Source of the DNA: Aphelocoma coerulescens
Lineage: Eukaryota > Chordata > Aves > Passeriformes > Corvidae
Direction: 5' to 3'
Assembly: GCF_041296385.1 (NCBI RefSeq)
Contig: NC_091013.1
Span: 37,107,475 to 37,171,474, forward strand
Length of the DNA: 64,000 nucleotides
Shown: positions 40,139 to 52,235 of the stretch, in pieces
How positions within the stretch are numbered: position 1 is the stretch's first letter
How the letters are laid out: every line of letters starts with the position of its first letter
Program-made: the position numbers and the translations under genes
The notes under the pieces: model-generated
Database searches by the model: none
Told to the model about the DNA's origin: nothing
Seen by the model: the letters and a program-made list of their open reading frames with translations, nothing else

Positions 40139-40898
40139 GTAGATGACAGACTGCCCATCAAACATTAATCTGCAAAGTCTAAGCATCATAGGAGTGACAA
40201 ACCTCACTTCACAACTTTCTATAGGGGGTTGCAGACAGGTGTAGATTTGGTTATTTAGAACAACTGGTATAATCTAAAGTTTTCCAGCATCACTTTCCAT
40301 CACTATATTTTTCCAGAGAATATATGTGAATATCTTGAGCCAACTAGAACTTAGGGGAAGGTTCTGGCAAGCTTTCTGCTAACCTCTGTCCGTGGTGGAA
40401 ATGGATCATGTTCTTCCACTGTTTGTTTTTGATCCTTTTATTTCTAAGTCTTGTGGGCATTTGAAGCATTCGTGATTCTCTTTATGAAAAACGTTTTTGA
40501 AAAACCATGTATGCTTAAAAAATAACTTTGTTTCTTACTTTTGCAGTAAGTTTCTCTTCCCAATGAGTTACAATTTTTTTTAATAGGTTTTATGTGTTCA
40601 AAAGGTCCCTACAAATTTTTTGTATCATTATTTTGATTTACGGTTACATGTAACTTGTCATGTTTTATGTACTCTTTTAATTTTCTTAATTTGTTCACCT
40701 CTTCCTCTTGAAGATTTTAATATGTGTGTCAAGATCACTTGTTCAGCTGTTTAAGTTGATTTTCAGCCACAGTGACTTTTTCCTTCTTCCAGAATTCCTT
40801 TGATCAGCAGCATGGAGCAACTAGAGCATTCCTCCTGTGAGGATGGACATAGGATTTTTAGGATTTTGGGGATTTGGGTGGTTTGTTAGGTTTTTTCA

Positions 40899-40937
40899 TT
40901 TTGGTTTGGTTTGGTTTGTTTGTTTGTTTGTTTGTTT
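40899..40937. repeat. (TTTGG)n/(TTTG)n microsatellite
   Basis: Three TTTGG units run into about five TTTG units. The 40 bases upstream are also T/G-rich. The frame 40837-41070 reads through it and gives a Phe/Gly/Val-rich artefact. Confidence 0.9.
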
Positions 40938-41289
40938 AAGTGTTGATTCTTTGGCAGGTTTTTTGTTTGTTTGCTGGGAAAGTACTGATTTAGAGTGCAT
41001 TGTGATCAGAGATACAGAGTTTTGGGGGATTAGCTATGTCTTGAACCAAAATATTAAGACCAAGAACTGAAGATCAAGAATTATACTTAACAAAATATCT
41101 GTGGACTATCTAATTACTTTATCCAGGAGACAATCCTGTACTGTGTATAAAATTAATTGCACCTCGGAGATACATTTATCAGTTTATATACTGGTAATTG
41201 GACCTTTTCATTCATAATATGTATTTTCACAGCTTCTCTGATCTCGTTTGACTTATTTATGAGAGGAATTACATCACATAGTACCTGTC

Positions 41290-41352
41290 ATATTAGAGAT
41301 TTGATTGAAGCCTCTAAGATCTTTTCCAATCAAATGCTCTCATAATTTTATG
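41290..41352 (+). mobile_element. Possible old CR1 3' tail fragment
   Basis: A GATTTGATTGAAGCCTCTAA block, then GATCTTTTCCAATCAAATGC, then TCATAATTTTATGA resembles the terminal 50-60 bases of a CR1 element (a GATGATCTCTAAGGTCCCTT-like block followed by the tail octamers), but with many differences. If real it is far older than the copies at 6355 and 53756. The match was judged by eye. Confidence 0.3.
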
Positions 41353-41372
41353 AAACCAAAAATTTTTGGTTT
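41353..41372. repeat. Perfect 20-bp palindrome
   Basis: AAACCAAAAA joined without spacer to its exact reverse complement TTTTTGGTTT. It lies directly after the possible CR1 tail and just before further AT palindromes. Confidence 0.95.
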
Positions 41373-41386
41373 AAGATAGATAATTT

Positions 41387-41431
41387 GCATATCATGTCAT
41401 ATATATATGATATGCATATCATTCATATGAT
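41387..41431. repeat. AT-rich inverted repeats
   Basis: GCATATCA (41387-41394) faces TGATATGC (41408-41415) across an AT-rich loop. A second GCATATCA (41414-41421) is followed by another inverted TGATAT (about 41428). The cluster could extrude as a cruciform. Confidence 0.75.
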
Positions 41432-41476
41432 ATATGAAACACATTTGAGAGCTACCTGAAACATGTAATTATGATA

Positions 41477-41520
41477 AATATATATATGTATGTATGTATG
41501 TATGCATGTATGCATATATG
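41477..41520. repeat. (TA)n/(ATGT)n microsatellite
   Basis: Short TA repeats run into about five TATG units and then two TGCA-bearing variants. Confidence 0.9.
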
Positions 41521-43649
41521 TGATCTTGATACTATTAAATGAAATTATATAACCTAACTTTTGAAGATATTTAGGTGATTGGTGAGAAAAAATCACTGGA
41601 GATAGAACAAATAACTTTGTCTTTAAAAAATTAATTAGAAATAAAATTTTGTGCATAAATACTGTTTATTGGTGGAAAAAACCACTATGCATCAATTAAA
41701 ACAGTTAAGTTCTTCCCACTGGTTTTGTATGAACACCTATCAAATGTGAAAGTATAGGAAAAAAGGCTTTCCTTTCCTAGATTCTTTATGAGAATGGCAG
41801 AGGTGAAGCTCACTGTAGAATTTTCTTATGAAGATGCAAATGCTTTAATATTACAGCTTGCTTTACAAATAATATTTTTCAATATTTATTAATTTGAAAT
41901 AGGATTTTTAATAGAAAAAGTGCTTCAGTAAAAAGCCTAAGTTAAAAATACTTCAAGTAATTTACAGTGGAAACCATAAATGCTGGAGAATTTGTCCTTC
42001 TTACCATATAGAAGCTTCTGCCATGAGGAAAGAATTATTTTTCCTAATTATATATCAGTATGACACTGTTAGCTTCACTTTGGCAAGAAGAAAATAGAAT
42101 TTCATAGTACTTCTGTATTTGTGCATTACTCCTTCCTGTCCCCTAAAAAGTACTCCTCTGACTGCGAGGAGCTATAAGAGTTTCAGAAATACTGAGCTTA
42201 GCAATTTGCCTGGCACTGAAGGATGCTTTAAAGTCAGCCACTGAAAAAAGAATATGAACTTCAAACAATATCTGGTTTACATATGTGGGATCAGGAAAGT
42301 GCTGTCATTTGTTATTGCTGTGTGATGAACTGTGATTCTGACTTCACAATTTGTCTGTGAAGGTATTTCCAAACCTCAGGACATAGCTGTTGTTTGTCTC
42401 ACTTTGAATTAATCTACTCACTTTTGTCAGAGTCTGATTCCCAGAGCAAATACAACTTACTCTTAGCAAATATTTTTAATTAAAAAGCCCATACCTTAGA
42501 AAGAATATCCATTCTATATCAATGGCTGCTATAACAGAGTCAGGCTCAAGATACTTATTTACATCTTAAACACCTCTGCAAAAGATTTTTCTTCAGATAC
42601 TATGGGACCTAAAATGACTCTGGACATATGTTGTTAATGTTAAGAGAGGCCGAGGTCTTTCCTAGGACTGATACTGATGTCCTGAATACAGGTCTGGCTC
42701 CCCAAAGATCCAGATATTTCAATATGTTTGAGCAGATAAGATTAACTCCCTACAAGATCTCCTTGATTAATGGTGCTGCCACTGTTTGGAAACCCCCCCC
42801 ACTCTTCACAATATTCAATACATTTTAAAGTTTAATGCTATTTTCTCAGCCAATTTATAGTTTCTCAGGGAGAGAAGCTTATCTTTTGTATAGGGTTTTA
42901 AAAGCTCATGCCTGCGCCAGCACTTTTATTAGCTATTTAATTATAAATAACTGACTAGCAAAACTTTTTCATAATCTGCTTGTCCTATCAGTAATTCAAA
43001 GACCTTTATTAATTGCTAATTGCATTAAAATATATTCAGATTTTGTGGATCAGAATTCCTCCATACTTTCAACACTTCCTAATGACTTCTGTTTATCTTG
43101 ACATTTGCTCAGTAGTGAAAAAGAACTACTATCAACATAAAACAGCCAAGGGCAGGTTGATTCTTGTAGGAGGTTAAGGTGGTACAGATACAAATATTAA
43201 TGTGGTACAGATGTGATTTATATCTAGGTTTCTTTATAATATTGCCCCTCATAGAACAGTATGCTGTGTATCATCTGTGTTGGCCAGAATTGCTTGGTGA
43301 TGATGGAAGATTGATGTCAACACCTTTTTGGATGTCATCCTTTCTTAACTATTTATCTTTTCATGACAGTCATTTGAAACGTATCTCACAATGCCTACTC
43401 TAACAAGGAGGAAAGAATCCTGCAGAAGGGTCTTGCAAGCCACACACCAAGAGGGGAATAATATTTGGTTCTCTCCCAGCCACAGCCTTAAACCTAACAA
43501 AAGATAAGATTTGTTTTCAATTGCTGGACCTCCAGCCATTTCCCAGATAAAAAAAAATACTCAGGGAAGAAATGTTTTTGCAGCCTATGCCTTTCACTGG
43601 GAACCAGTTAGGAGACTCATGAAAAATGGATCTCTTCAGGCTCTAACTC
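41521..43649. other. Unannotated stretch
   Basis: No gene recognised. A C8 run lies near 42793. The frames at 42628-42828 and 43179-43403 (plus) and 43345-43539 (minus) show no motif. Confidence 0.5.
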
Positions 43650-44073
43650 TGTTGTGGTTTGACCCCAGCTGGCAACAGCTTCACAGAACCTCTCACTCTC
43701 TCCTCCCAAATGTGATAGGGAGCAAATCAGGAGAGTAAAAGTGAGAAAACTCGTGGGTTGAGATAAAGACAATTTAAAAGAGAAAGCTAAAGCTGTGCAT
43801 GCAAGTAAAGAAAAACAAGGAGTTAGTTTGTCACTTTCCATGCCCAGGCAGACGTTCAGCCATCCCCAGGAAAGCTGGGCTCCATCCAGTCTAACAGTGA
43901 CTTGAAAAGACAAATGGCATCATTCTGAGCATCCCATTCTTCCTCTTTCTTTCCCCAGCTTTATATGCTGAGCATGATGCCATATAGTATTGGATATCCC
44001 TCTGGTCATTTGGGATCAGATGTCCTGGCTGTGTCCCCTCCCAGCTCCTGCTGAACCCCCAGCTTATTTGCTG
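43650..44073 (-). mobile_element. Endogenous retrovirus LTR, truncated (minus strand)
   Basis: On the minus strand this matches a common avian ERV LTR that I recognise from its conserved blocks. On the plus strand they read GTGGTTTGACCCCAGCTGGC (43654), AAAACTCGTGGGTTGAGATA (about 43746), and AGCTTTATATGCTGAGCATG (43958). Read in element orientation, a TATA box lies at 43968-43959 (GCATATAAAG), with a decayed CRE-like site (TGATGCCA) just upstream at 43975-43982. The degraded polyadenylation region is near 43770-43780, and the 3' terminus is CA at 43650-43651. Homology stops near 44073, so the 5' half of U3 is missing. No internal retroviral sequence flanks it, so it looks like a truncated solo LTR. 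The overlapping minus-strand frames at 43617-43913 and 43891-44172 are by-products. The class (likely ERVL-like) is tentative. Confidence 0.85.
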
Positions 44074-47000
44074 AGTTAAAGCCTGAGCCCTGGTTTGACA
44101 TCCTACCTTGAAATGTTGCCTGTGAATGGATATTCTTTTTAAGCCCCTGGTCCAGGATTGACCAAAAGGCATTTTATGAGATTACAGTGTATTTACCTTA
44201 AGTATAGTTTCTGAGGAATATGCCATTTGACTTAATGGGAAACAGTGCCTATATGCTTTAGAAGGGGTAAGTAGATCAGATTCTTAGTACAGTTGCAAGC
44301 TTACATGCTCACAACTTGTCAAACCTGTTCTTCTCATATTTAGTGTTGTTAAAGCAATTTACCTGGGAGAAGGGCAGTTCAAAAAATGAGTCATTCCTGG
44401 AGCAGGCTCCACTGTTCAAATGTGTAATTTTCTATATGTATTCTGAATAAAAAAGAGAAAAAAACCCCAAGTCCCTGACCTGATGTATTAAATGTTAAAT
44501 AAAATAAGGTGTAAAAGATACAAATTGTTGTACTGGTCACTTTTCCTGTTATTTCAACTTGAAATCAAAGACATGTATTAGCAAAGAATCAAGATATAAA
44601 GGAATTATTTTTGATTATGACTGACATTGTAATTGGGAACTTAAGAACTTCAGCATTCTAACTGGAATTATTTTGAAAATTAAATTTGAGATGTGCTGCA
44701 TCGGACAGTAAATGGAAAATAGTCTTTACATTTTTTCATTATATTTGTTTCATTTTTGATAAAAGTTTATTTTTTTGTAATATCTGAGGCTCAGTCTAGA
44801 TCACAGGTTTAAAGATCTGACACATGTTCCACTCCACATCTAACTCACAAAGCACCTCCCTTTACTGTTGGAATGTTCTCCTGGAAAGCATCTAACTGCA
44901 TACACTTTGCAAAGTATTGAAAACCTTCAGGGATCTCACTAACCACTCACTCCTCTGTATTGGTGGGATAATCCCCTCTTTTATGGAACTAATTACCCAA
45001 AACAACCTAAACCCAAGAAATAATAGTAATAAACCAAGCAATAAAAATAGGTATAAAATATAATTATTCTTTAGAACTAAAGAAATGTGCCTGGGAGAAT
45101 AATCTGCTGATGAAACCACAATGGTCCATATCATTTAGACACTGCAAGGACCATTCAGTATGAAATAATTAAAGAGGCCTCAAATTGAAGATTCTGTTCT
45201 TAGCAACTCAGGCAGAGTCTAGAAAAAGATGCACTCTATCTGTTACAAACATAATTGAGTGAAAATCCAATGATATCTTTTGAACCTGAAAAAAAATCCA
45301 AAAGCTAGTAGAAAAAAATTTGTAGCAAAACACTCACAGGGTATTTTTTCTTCAATTTGCATCTGAGTGACCTCAATAAAGTTAATGCTTAAGTAATTTT
45401 GATCTCTATTTAGCAAAATTCAGAATATTATGAAACTACTTTGCCAACTGCTTAAGTATGAGCTTTAATGTCAAGATCACCATTATACAGAATTCAATAG
45501 GCCTCCTTAATAGCTGTTGTTCTTTGTTGAGCTCATGGTCAGTCAGATTCTTTAAGAATATTTTAAAAAAGACATTTCTGAGACCAAAGTCTTAAAAAGT
45601 AGAAGAGTAGCTCTATAAAGCTCTTTTTGACATTTCTTATATGAAAACTTGTAACAAAACTTAAATAAAAAAGGGCCACAAAAAAGACAAAAAAGTTTTC
45701 AGTTTTGTTGGAAAGATATGCAGGTACTCACTGCAAAACAGACTAACTTTTATTCGAATCTTTTGACATTTTATGCAGAAGTGGACAAACTTTAGAACAA
45801 GTTTGAGCAAGTGAATTGGAAGCAAGCACATTTTATATATTCCCCATCTTTCTGTGTACTTTTCACCTCTTGAAATTTAGAAATACATGTCAAGCTGTCA
45901 AAAATTAGAATTTTTTTTCTGATATAATCTTAATCTGCTTTTGTAGAATACTTTTGTAAAAGTGATTTTTATAAATGAAAGTAATTTCGACAAAATTATC
46001 AAATTTGGATTGAAAAGTGCTGTCCTTCTTAATGAGCTTACAGTCTCTACCTGAAAAATACTGGTGAAGAGCAAACATACAGATAATTACTTCATCTTGG
46101 CTGTTGGCTTGTAACTTGCTCAGCCTAAACTCGAGTAGTGTGCCTGCATCCTTGTCTTTGCTGATATAGGCTCATTTATCATCGTGCAAACTATCACATT
46201 GTCAGATTCACTTATTTCAAGACTTTCTGCACATAAATCCCAGTTGTACCATTCTAATCTTGGCAGTCTCCCCAAATCCTTATCCAAAGGCAGGCTCTCT
46301 TCCCTCTCTAACTACCTCACCATTTTCTTCACCATTTCCCTCTTAGATCTGAATTCCCAGACTCCCCCTCCCTCATTCCCAGGCACCATCTCTGCTTCCA
46401 CCCTGATTCCTTATCCTTATCTCAGTTTCTTCTCCCATTCCAGTCTGGCTTTCTTCCCACTGTACTCAGGTCAGACATCTTTCCCTTCCTAATACCCTGG
46501 GAAAGAGCAAAGAATTGAAGGCTGAGTTAACAAAATGCAAGAAAGGTTTTAATTTTCTTCTCTCAATTCCAGTTCTCAATCTCCTTCCCACTCACAACAC
46601 AAGGAACTGTAATTGCAAGATAGGAAATGTCTAAGTGCATAATCTATAAATAAAAATTTGAATATTAATTAAAATGACACAGAATGCAGTTTGAATTCTG
46701 CTTTTTTCAACTTAAATATCTTTCAGCTAAATCCACAGAGCAGTGGATGAAATGCCCCAAACCAATAATCTACGAATAAGATAAACCAATGATGTACGAA
46801 TGCTTTTATTTTTTTATTTTATATTAAAATTTTAATTTCATTTAGAAGGAGCATTACATGCTTGCAGTTGTATGTCAGAAATAAACAGGAAGCAGTGTAG
46901 GTATGTCTGACATTAACATAAGGCTAGGATACTTTTGCAGTTGACTTTGAAAGTAAAGAAATTCTTTATGTGCTTGTTCATTTCATGGACAATATTTTTA

Positions 47001-48290
47001 TTCTCCTTTGCAACAAAATGACTTTGTATAATAAAGAGTGTTTTCAGATACACTTTTTATATACACATGAATAAAACACTGGCATTTTAAGCTTTTGTTC
47101 ATGAATGAAAATATACATTGATTCATTTTAGAAGATATATTTGCATCCAATATCCGCTCAGTAGGGAGATTTTAATAAAATATAATTTATTTCATTATGC
47201 CTTAGCAATTTCTACTCTTTCCTGTGTGTGCCACCATGGAAATTTCATTATTCACATTAGCATTTAGACCTTTGTTTTATTCAGTGACTGCATCTGCTAA
47301 GAATTTGATGTATTTCTATTAAGCAGCACACAAGTAAAAGAAAATAACTGCTGAGAAGAGAAAAAAAAAGAAGAGAAAAGAAAACCAACAAAAAGCAAAA
47401 CACATTAGCTTTACAAAAATGAGGGAGAACACATCTAAGAATTCAATTTGGGAATGAAAGCTTGATTAAGGTAAGAATGTCAGTGATTCCTAACCCTCAT
47501 ATCCCCATATCCTGTCTGCCACAATCACAATTTTCTCTTCAACCATAAATTTAAGTTGATGAAGAGAAAAAGAAATCTTATTAGAACACCCTTGTTCAAC
47601 TCCACGGAGTTACTGATATATAAAGTGATTTTAACAGCCAGAGAGCATTTGTTTCAGCAAGAGTGTCTGGATCATGTAGTGAGGTAAAGAACATGTGTGG
47701 GTGTGTGGGGTGAGTAAAGAAGTTAAGGGAGTCCAACACTCTTCTCCCACAGCTTCCAAGCATTCTCCTAGCCTACTGATATCATTAGAATGCAGAACAA
47801 GGAGTGGGAACCATGTAGCATTACAGTATATTGGCAGCTCCCGTCAGTTGACACATGGGGGAGCAATTCAAAGGAGTGCCTGAACTTCTAAAACTTTGAA
47901 TTTTTTTTTTTAATAGCAGGCTCCCAAGACTCCTACATTTCTCATTTTTTTACTGTAATAACTTCACTCCTCTTCCATTTCCTGCTGTGTGTCCTCCACA
48001 GTGTATTTCTATTCTGCATAGTTTTGTCAGACAAGTCCCTTGGAGGCATTCTGCCCAGCTTGTGGAAGCAAAGACTCAGCAGCTGTAAGTTGCTACTGCC
48101 CCTCTCAACCAGCACAAAACCAGGCCAAGCAAACTCTCTACGAATGCCCTGAAGTGCAGCAAGCTAAAGAAAAGGCTTAATTTGCCATATGTTGTGCAGC
48201 CTAGAAGCAAAGGGCTTATTAGTCTTTGCACATCACAGCACCAATCAACATATATTACTCACATCTTTCCATCTTTGAATTGTTTTGTAT
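44074..48290. other. Unannotated stretch
   Basis: No gene recognised. Bases 46260-46495 are strongly pyrimidine-biased on the plus strand, which explains the 102-codon frame at 46184-46492. An A/G-rich run lies at about 47358-47390. The bases just after 44073 do not continue the LTR. Confidence 0.5.
46759..46806. repeat. Tandem duplication, 24-bp unit x2
   Basis: AAACCAATAATCTACGAATA and AAACCAATGATGTACGAATG begin 24 bases apart and differ at a few positions. Confidence 0.75.
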
Positions 48291-48380
48291 TTTGGGTTTT
48301 TTGGTTAGATAGTGGGGTTTTTTTGGTTTTGGTTTTAGGTTTTTTTCAGAGGTTTGGGTTTTTTTCCTTTTTTTTTTGAA
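48291..48380. repeat. G/T-rich low-complexity tract
   Basis: About 90 bases of T runs separated by GG or GGG on the plus strand. The spacing is irregular, so this is not a telomeric repeat. Confidence 0.85.
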
Positions 48381-49850
48381 AGGAACTATGAGAGTTATTT
48401 CTTCTCAGTTCAATGACAGTGTTTTCTGCCATTTCAGGAAACACTGAATCCATGATACATGGGTTATTGACGGGTCAGTATCTTGTGTGAGTTTAGCAAA
48501 CAAGACAATATTGAAATACTGAATTACTATATAAACAGGGACAATATTGCAAAAATTTCAGTTCCCTTCCTGTTTAAAATTCTCATATTTGAGTGAAGAG
48601 CAATTTCTTGCTTCCTAGCCTGCTCTGTGCTGACCACTGATGATTTTGAGGTGCAAGGTAAGTACATGACAGAAAAATGAAAAGACAAAGCATATGAAAG
48701 CAATCAATCTATTATGCATCCATATGCCTCAGAGATTTTTAATTGCCACTGGTGGATTTAAAGGAATTTCTAAAATTATTTGGAGAGTTGAATACTCTCC
48801 TAAGAATTGAATGGTTCTGTAAGAACACTAGCAACTATGTATAAGGACCAAACCTCTCTCATCGTGAAAAAATGTCTGTTTAGAGAAAAATGTCCTGTTT
48901 AACTTAAAGATGCATAAACACAAAAGTAAGCAAGCAAACAAGAATACTAAGATATTTTATCCATCTAGAATTACAGCTCAGCTGGAAAAAAAAAGAAAAA
49001 AAAATTGAGGTACTTACTGCTTTTTCAAGTTGTGTCTGGTCAATGTACACATTTATGTTCTTTTCAAAACTTTGTCTCCAAATAAATATTTTCACTTCTG
49101 GGTTAGTGATTCTTTCTGTTTATTTGCTGGAGGATTTGCTGAGTCTTCAGATGGTATGTAGTCCCTAGAATTCAACATCCTCAGAAAAGGGACTTTAGTA
49201 TAATAGGTAATCCAACCAAATTATTTCTGGTGTTGGTTTGGGGTTTTTTAAATAAATGAATAAATAAAACCCAATACAAACCCAGTAAAAATAATATATT
49301 AATATTGAATTAAATTTAATACTAGGGCTTTTTTAAAGATGACTTGTAGTTTGGGCTTGGACATATGGAGTGCTCAGAGAAAGATAATATCCTGCATAAT
49401 TCTTTTTTCTGATCTGTATTAGTTGTTTGAGCCTCAGTATTGGCTGTGTCAATCCCTGTGTTAGCAGTTTATCGTTTCAGGTTCTGTAGTTGTTATTGGC
49501 TTTAAATTGCCTTTTGTTCCACACTAAAGTAAAAGAATAATAAGAAAAAAGGTAATGTAGAATGATGTGCAGTGTCTAATAGTTTCAGTCGCTACACTGT
49601 TAGATTTTCTTATTTGTTTTATTTTGGCTGCAATCACTGGAATATGTTGGCTACAATACTTGCAGATGGAAATGAAGCACAGATGTGCCAATATAGGCTC
49701 CAGGTTTGTGAGTATACACATTTTTATTGCAAGTAGAGCAAATAGCTTTCCCTGGATTATCCAAGCTGAGGTTGAAAAAGTGCCATATTTAAAAGATTTC
49801 CTTTTGGGAACAGTTGGAACTCCATGTACAACTGCACTTTGAATGGAAGA
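48381..49850. other. Unannotated stretch
   Basis: No gene recognised. A possible continuation of the coding-like minus-strand stretch described next may reach down to about 49770, in another frame. The plus frame 49567-49842 is probably its shadow or chance. Confidence 0.45.
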
Positions 49851-50388
49851 TTATTTTTTGATGCAGTTCTGGGGCAAATCTGTTTCTTTTAGTATTGTAG
49901 CCATTACTGTGGTTTTCTTGAGAAGATATTCATTGCCTACAGGAGTTCCCTTGGACACAGCAGCAGTAGACAGAGCAGAAGCGTATTTATCTAACTCAAG
50001 AACAACAGTATTGATTTGAACTCTTGCTGAGTTGAACTCTTGCATTGGCACACCAGCTGATTTTACACATCTTGAAAGATTTTGGGAATCATGATAATTT
50101 TACATTTTACAAGATTTGAATTTTGAATTGATTCTCTCCTTCAAATTCATGACCAAAATTAAGTGCTTTAAACAGTTTTACTTCTGTTTTTGAAAGATTT
50201 GTGGCCTGCTTCATACATTTTTTTCCCAGTGACTCCATAAAACTTAATTGTAAGGGTGATTTGGTCTCAGACTTCCAGCCTTCTGTGTTTTCTTGGTCTT
50301 TCCAACCAATTTCCGTAAGATTACATAACAGAACCAACTTGAGAAATAAGTAGTTTCTAGGAAAAAAAAAACCTAATACTTGAAACAC
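49851..50388 (-). pseudogene. Broken coding-like sequence, probable pseudogene fragment
   Basis: Two minus-strand stretches read like real protein but sit in different frames. The upstream one (50388 to 50107) includes LLCNLTEIGWKDQENTEG and LSKTEVKLFKALNFGHEFEG and ends at TAA 50109-50107. The downstream one is open from 50099 to a TAA at 49853-49851 and includes CVKSAGVPMQEFNSARVQIN and LELDKYASALSTAAVSKG. A frameshift and stops near 50100-50109 separate them. Compositions are balanced and soluble-looking, unlike the Phe/Cys/Ile-rich chance frames elsewhere. The upstream stretch is preceded, in its own direction, by a T10 run ending CCTAG at about 50357, which resembles a splice acceptor. 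I do not recognise the protein family. It could be a decayed retrocopy, a dead exon of a lost gene, or two exons of a live gene with a short intron, though that gap (under 60 bases) is too short for a normal intron. Confidence 0.4.
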
Positions 50389-52127
50389 TATATGTTCCTA
50401 ACTGATATTTAATGTTTTCTCTTTACTACATTAATATTTAAAGAAGCCTAAAGAGTTCTTGCTTTTAAAATATTCATGACTGCTGCTCTTTTATGTGAAA
50501 CAAATTTCAAAGGAAGAATCCCTAATTCACTTATTAACTAATTCACATGTCTTCTCACTTGCCTAAGCAATTTTTAGTGGTTTTATCCATTAATCTGAGG
50601 AGAAGTGCAAATCTGATAATTGCACTGAAGTAACAAATACTGGGTAGATTTACATTTGGGAGTATGGCAAACTGGTTTTTTCAGGTTTCTATTGACTCTG
50701 GAACTACATGACTTGGAAAAACAGGCATATTTTAAAGGAAAAAAAAAATATTGCAAAGAGTTAATGTTTATCTGAAACATATTTTCTGAGCTTACTCCTA
50801 CTCCCCAGAAACTTGATTTGATGTCTTTTAATACCAAATACTAGAACACTAGTTTAGAGGGTTTAGCAGTGAAGGACTCTCAAGAAATGTAAAGGTAAAA
50901 ACTTCAGTGTGCAACCATACAGCTCATTTTCACTGGAGAGACTGTGTCCCATGGAATAATTGGGTAGCAGAGTTCACATGTTCATTCATCTCTGCTGGTG
51001 TGATGGAAAGAATACCAACTTCTTTTGATATGAGTACCAGAAGTGGATGGAGACTCAGAGGCTGCCCCATTGCTTCACATGGAGAGCAGGTAACAGCTGC
51101 TGGTCCTCTTTGGTCTCTACTGCTCTGGTCTGAATTTACCTTGGCAGCATGAGCATGACAAACTCATATCCCATTATTAGCAATATTCAAACAGGGCTTC
51201 CCTTACTCTTGTTTTCATTTCAAATGTAGCTTGTGAAATTTACTCTGCTTTTCAGATGAGCATCACAAGAGACTGATGCCAGTCTGCAGAAGATTTTCCT
51301 CCAGCAATCTATATTTGAGCCCATGGCAGAGTCTGCAGGCAGTTTTTTGGCAGCATCAGAGATGCTTCTGTGTTTGCCACTTAATTAACTGTTGATGAAC
51401 CATCTGGGCAGCTTATTCTTTATGCATGTATTTTTTTTCTTTTGCTCACCTTGGAATATGTATGAGCAATGCACATTCTTTCATTTAAAGAAAAAAAATT
51501 GGATTAGTATCCTTTGTGATCAATGTATAAACATCTTTTGAAGGCTATATTGTACCAAAAAGCTGTTAGATTAGCCAATTTACATACTTAGACTTCAAGA
51601 GAGGAGGGTGAAATTGGTTAAAATTGATTTTACAATCTTTTTATCCCTAAAATACCTAAACAATTGTTTATCTTATTTCTTAGGGAGAAATCTGCACACA
51701 ATATTCCATTAATATATTTAATTTGTTATTATGGGCTTTCAGAAGGTGAAAACCCAAAAGGTAATTTTAAAGAGGAAGAGGGGAAAAGTTCAGATAAATT
51801 GTCTTCCACTACCTAAAACAGATGACTGCGCAAAAACTCTGTTGTATCAAATATACAGTAGAAGTCATCCTAGCCTTATTTTCAAAAGACTCTAACTTCT
51901 AAATCAGGATCTAATTAAGGAGTCCCTGTTTTGAAGATATTGCAAATAAATTCCTGATTTCAGGGCTGATGCCTTCAGATAAAGCAAAACTAATTTAACT
52001 CCTGTGGGAAAAAAAAACAAACAACAACCCTGAAAGGAATCCAAATAATAATATTTTAAAAAAATAGACATGTCCACATTTATCTCTTTTTTTTTTTCCC
52101 TGGATAAACCTATTTTCATATTTTATC
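50389..52127. other. Unannotated stretch
   Basis: No gene recognised. The frames 50583-50837 (minus) and 50907-51152 (plus) show no motif. The second overlaps a moderately G+C-richer segment ending in a donor-like GAGCAG|GTAACA near 51090. Confidence 0.5.
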
Positions 52128-52235
52128 TTGTTTGGTTGGTTTTTTTTCTGTTGTTGTCATTGCTTTTATTTGTTGGTGCTATGCTTTTTGTTTGTTTGTT
52201 AGTTTGTTGATTTGGTTTGTTTGCTTGTCTGTTTC
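52128..52235. repeat. T/G-rich tract (TTTG units)
   Basis: About 100 bases with many TTTG, TTGG and TTG units and T runs on the plus strand. The frame 52132-52335 is a by-product. Confidence 0.85.

Larger units (their letters stand above)
32785..41289. other. Long unannotated A+T-rich stretch
   Basis: No gene recognised across about 8.5 kb. The 130-codon plus frame at 36088-36480 and the 121-codon plus frame at 38952-39317 are the longest, but both have chance-like compositions. Possible remnants of an ancient amniote repeat lie around 37624-37700. The segment also holds T18, T19 and A15 tracts and a TTTG microsatellite, listed separately. Confidence 0.5.

Noticed and set aside
43617..44172. 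Two overlapping minus-strand frames of 98 and 93 codons
   Set aside because: They fall on an LTR, which does not code for protein, and match no retroviral protein.
46184..46492. 102-codon Ser/Leu/Pro-rich frame
   Set aside because: The DNA is strongly pyrimidine-biased, which removes stop codons and gives this composition without selection.
48291..48380. G/T-rich tract as an interstitial telomere repeat
   Set aside because: There are no TTAGGG arrays; the units are irregular T runs with GG or GGG.
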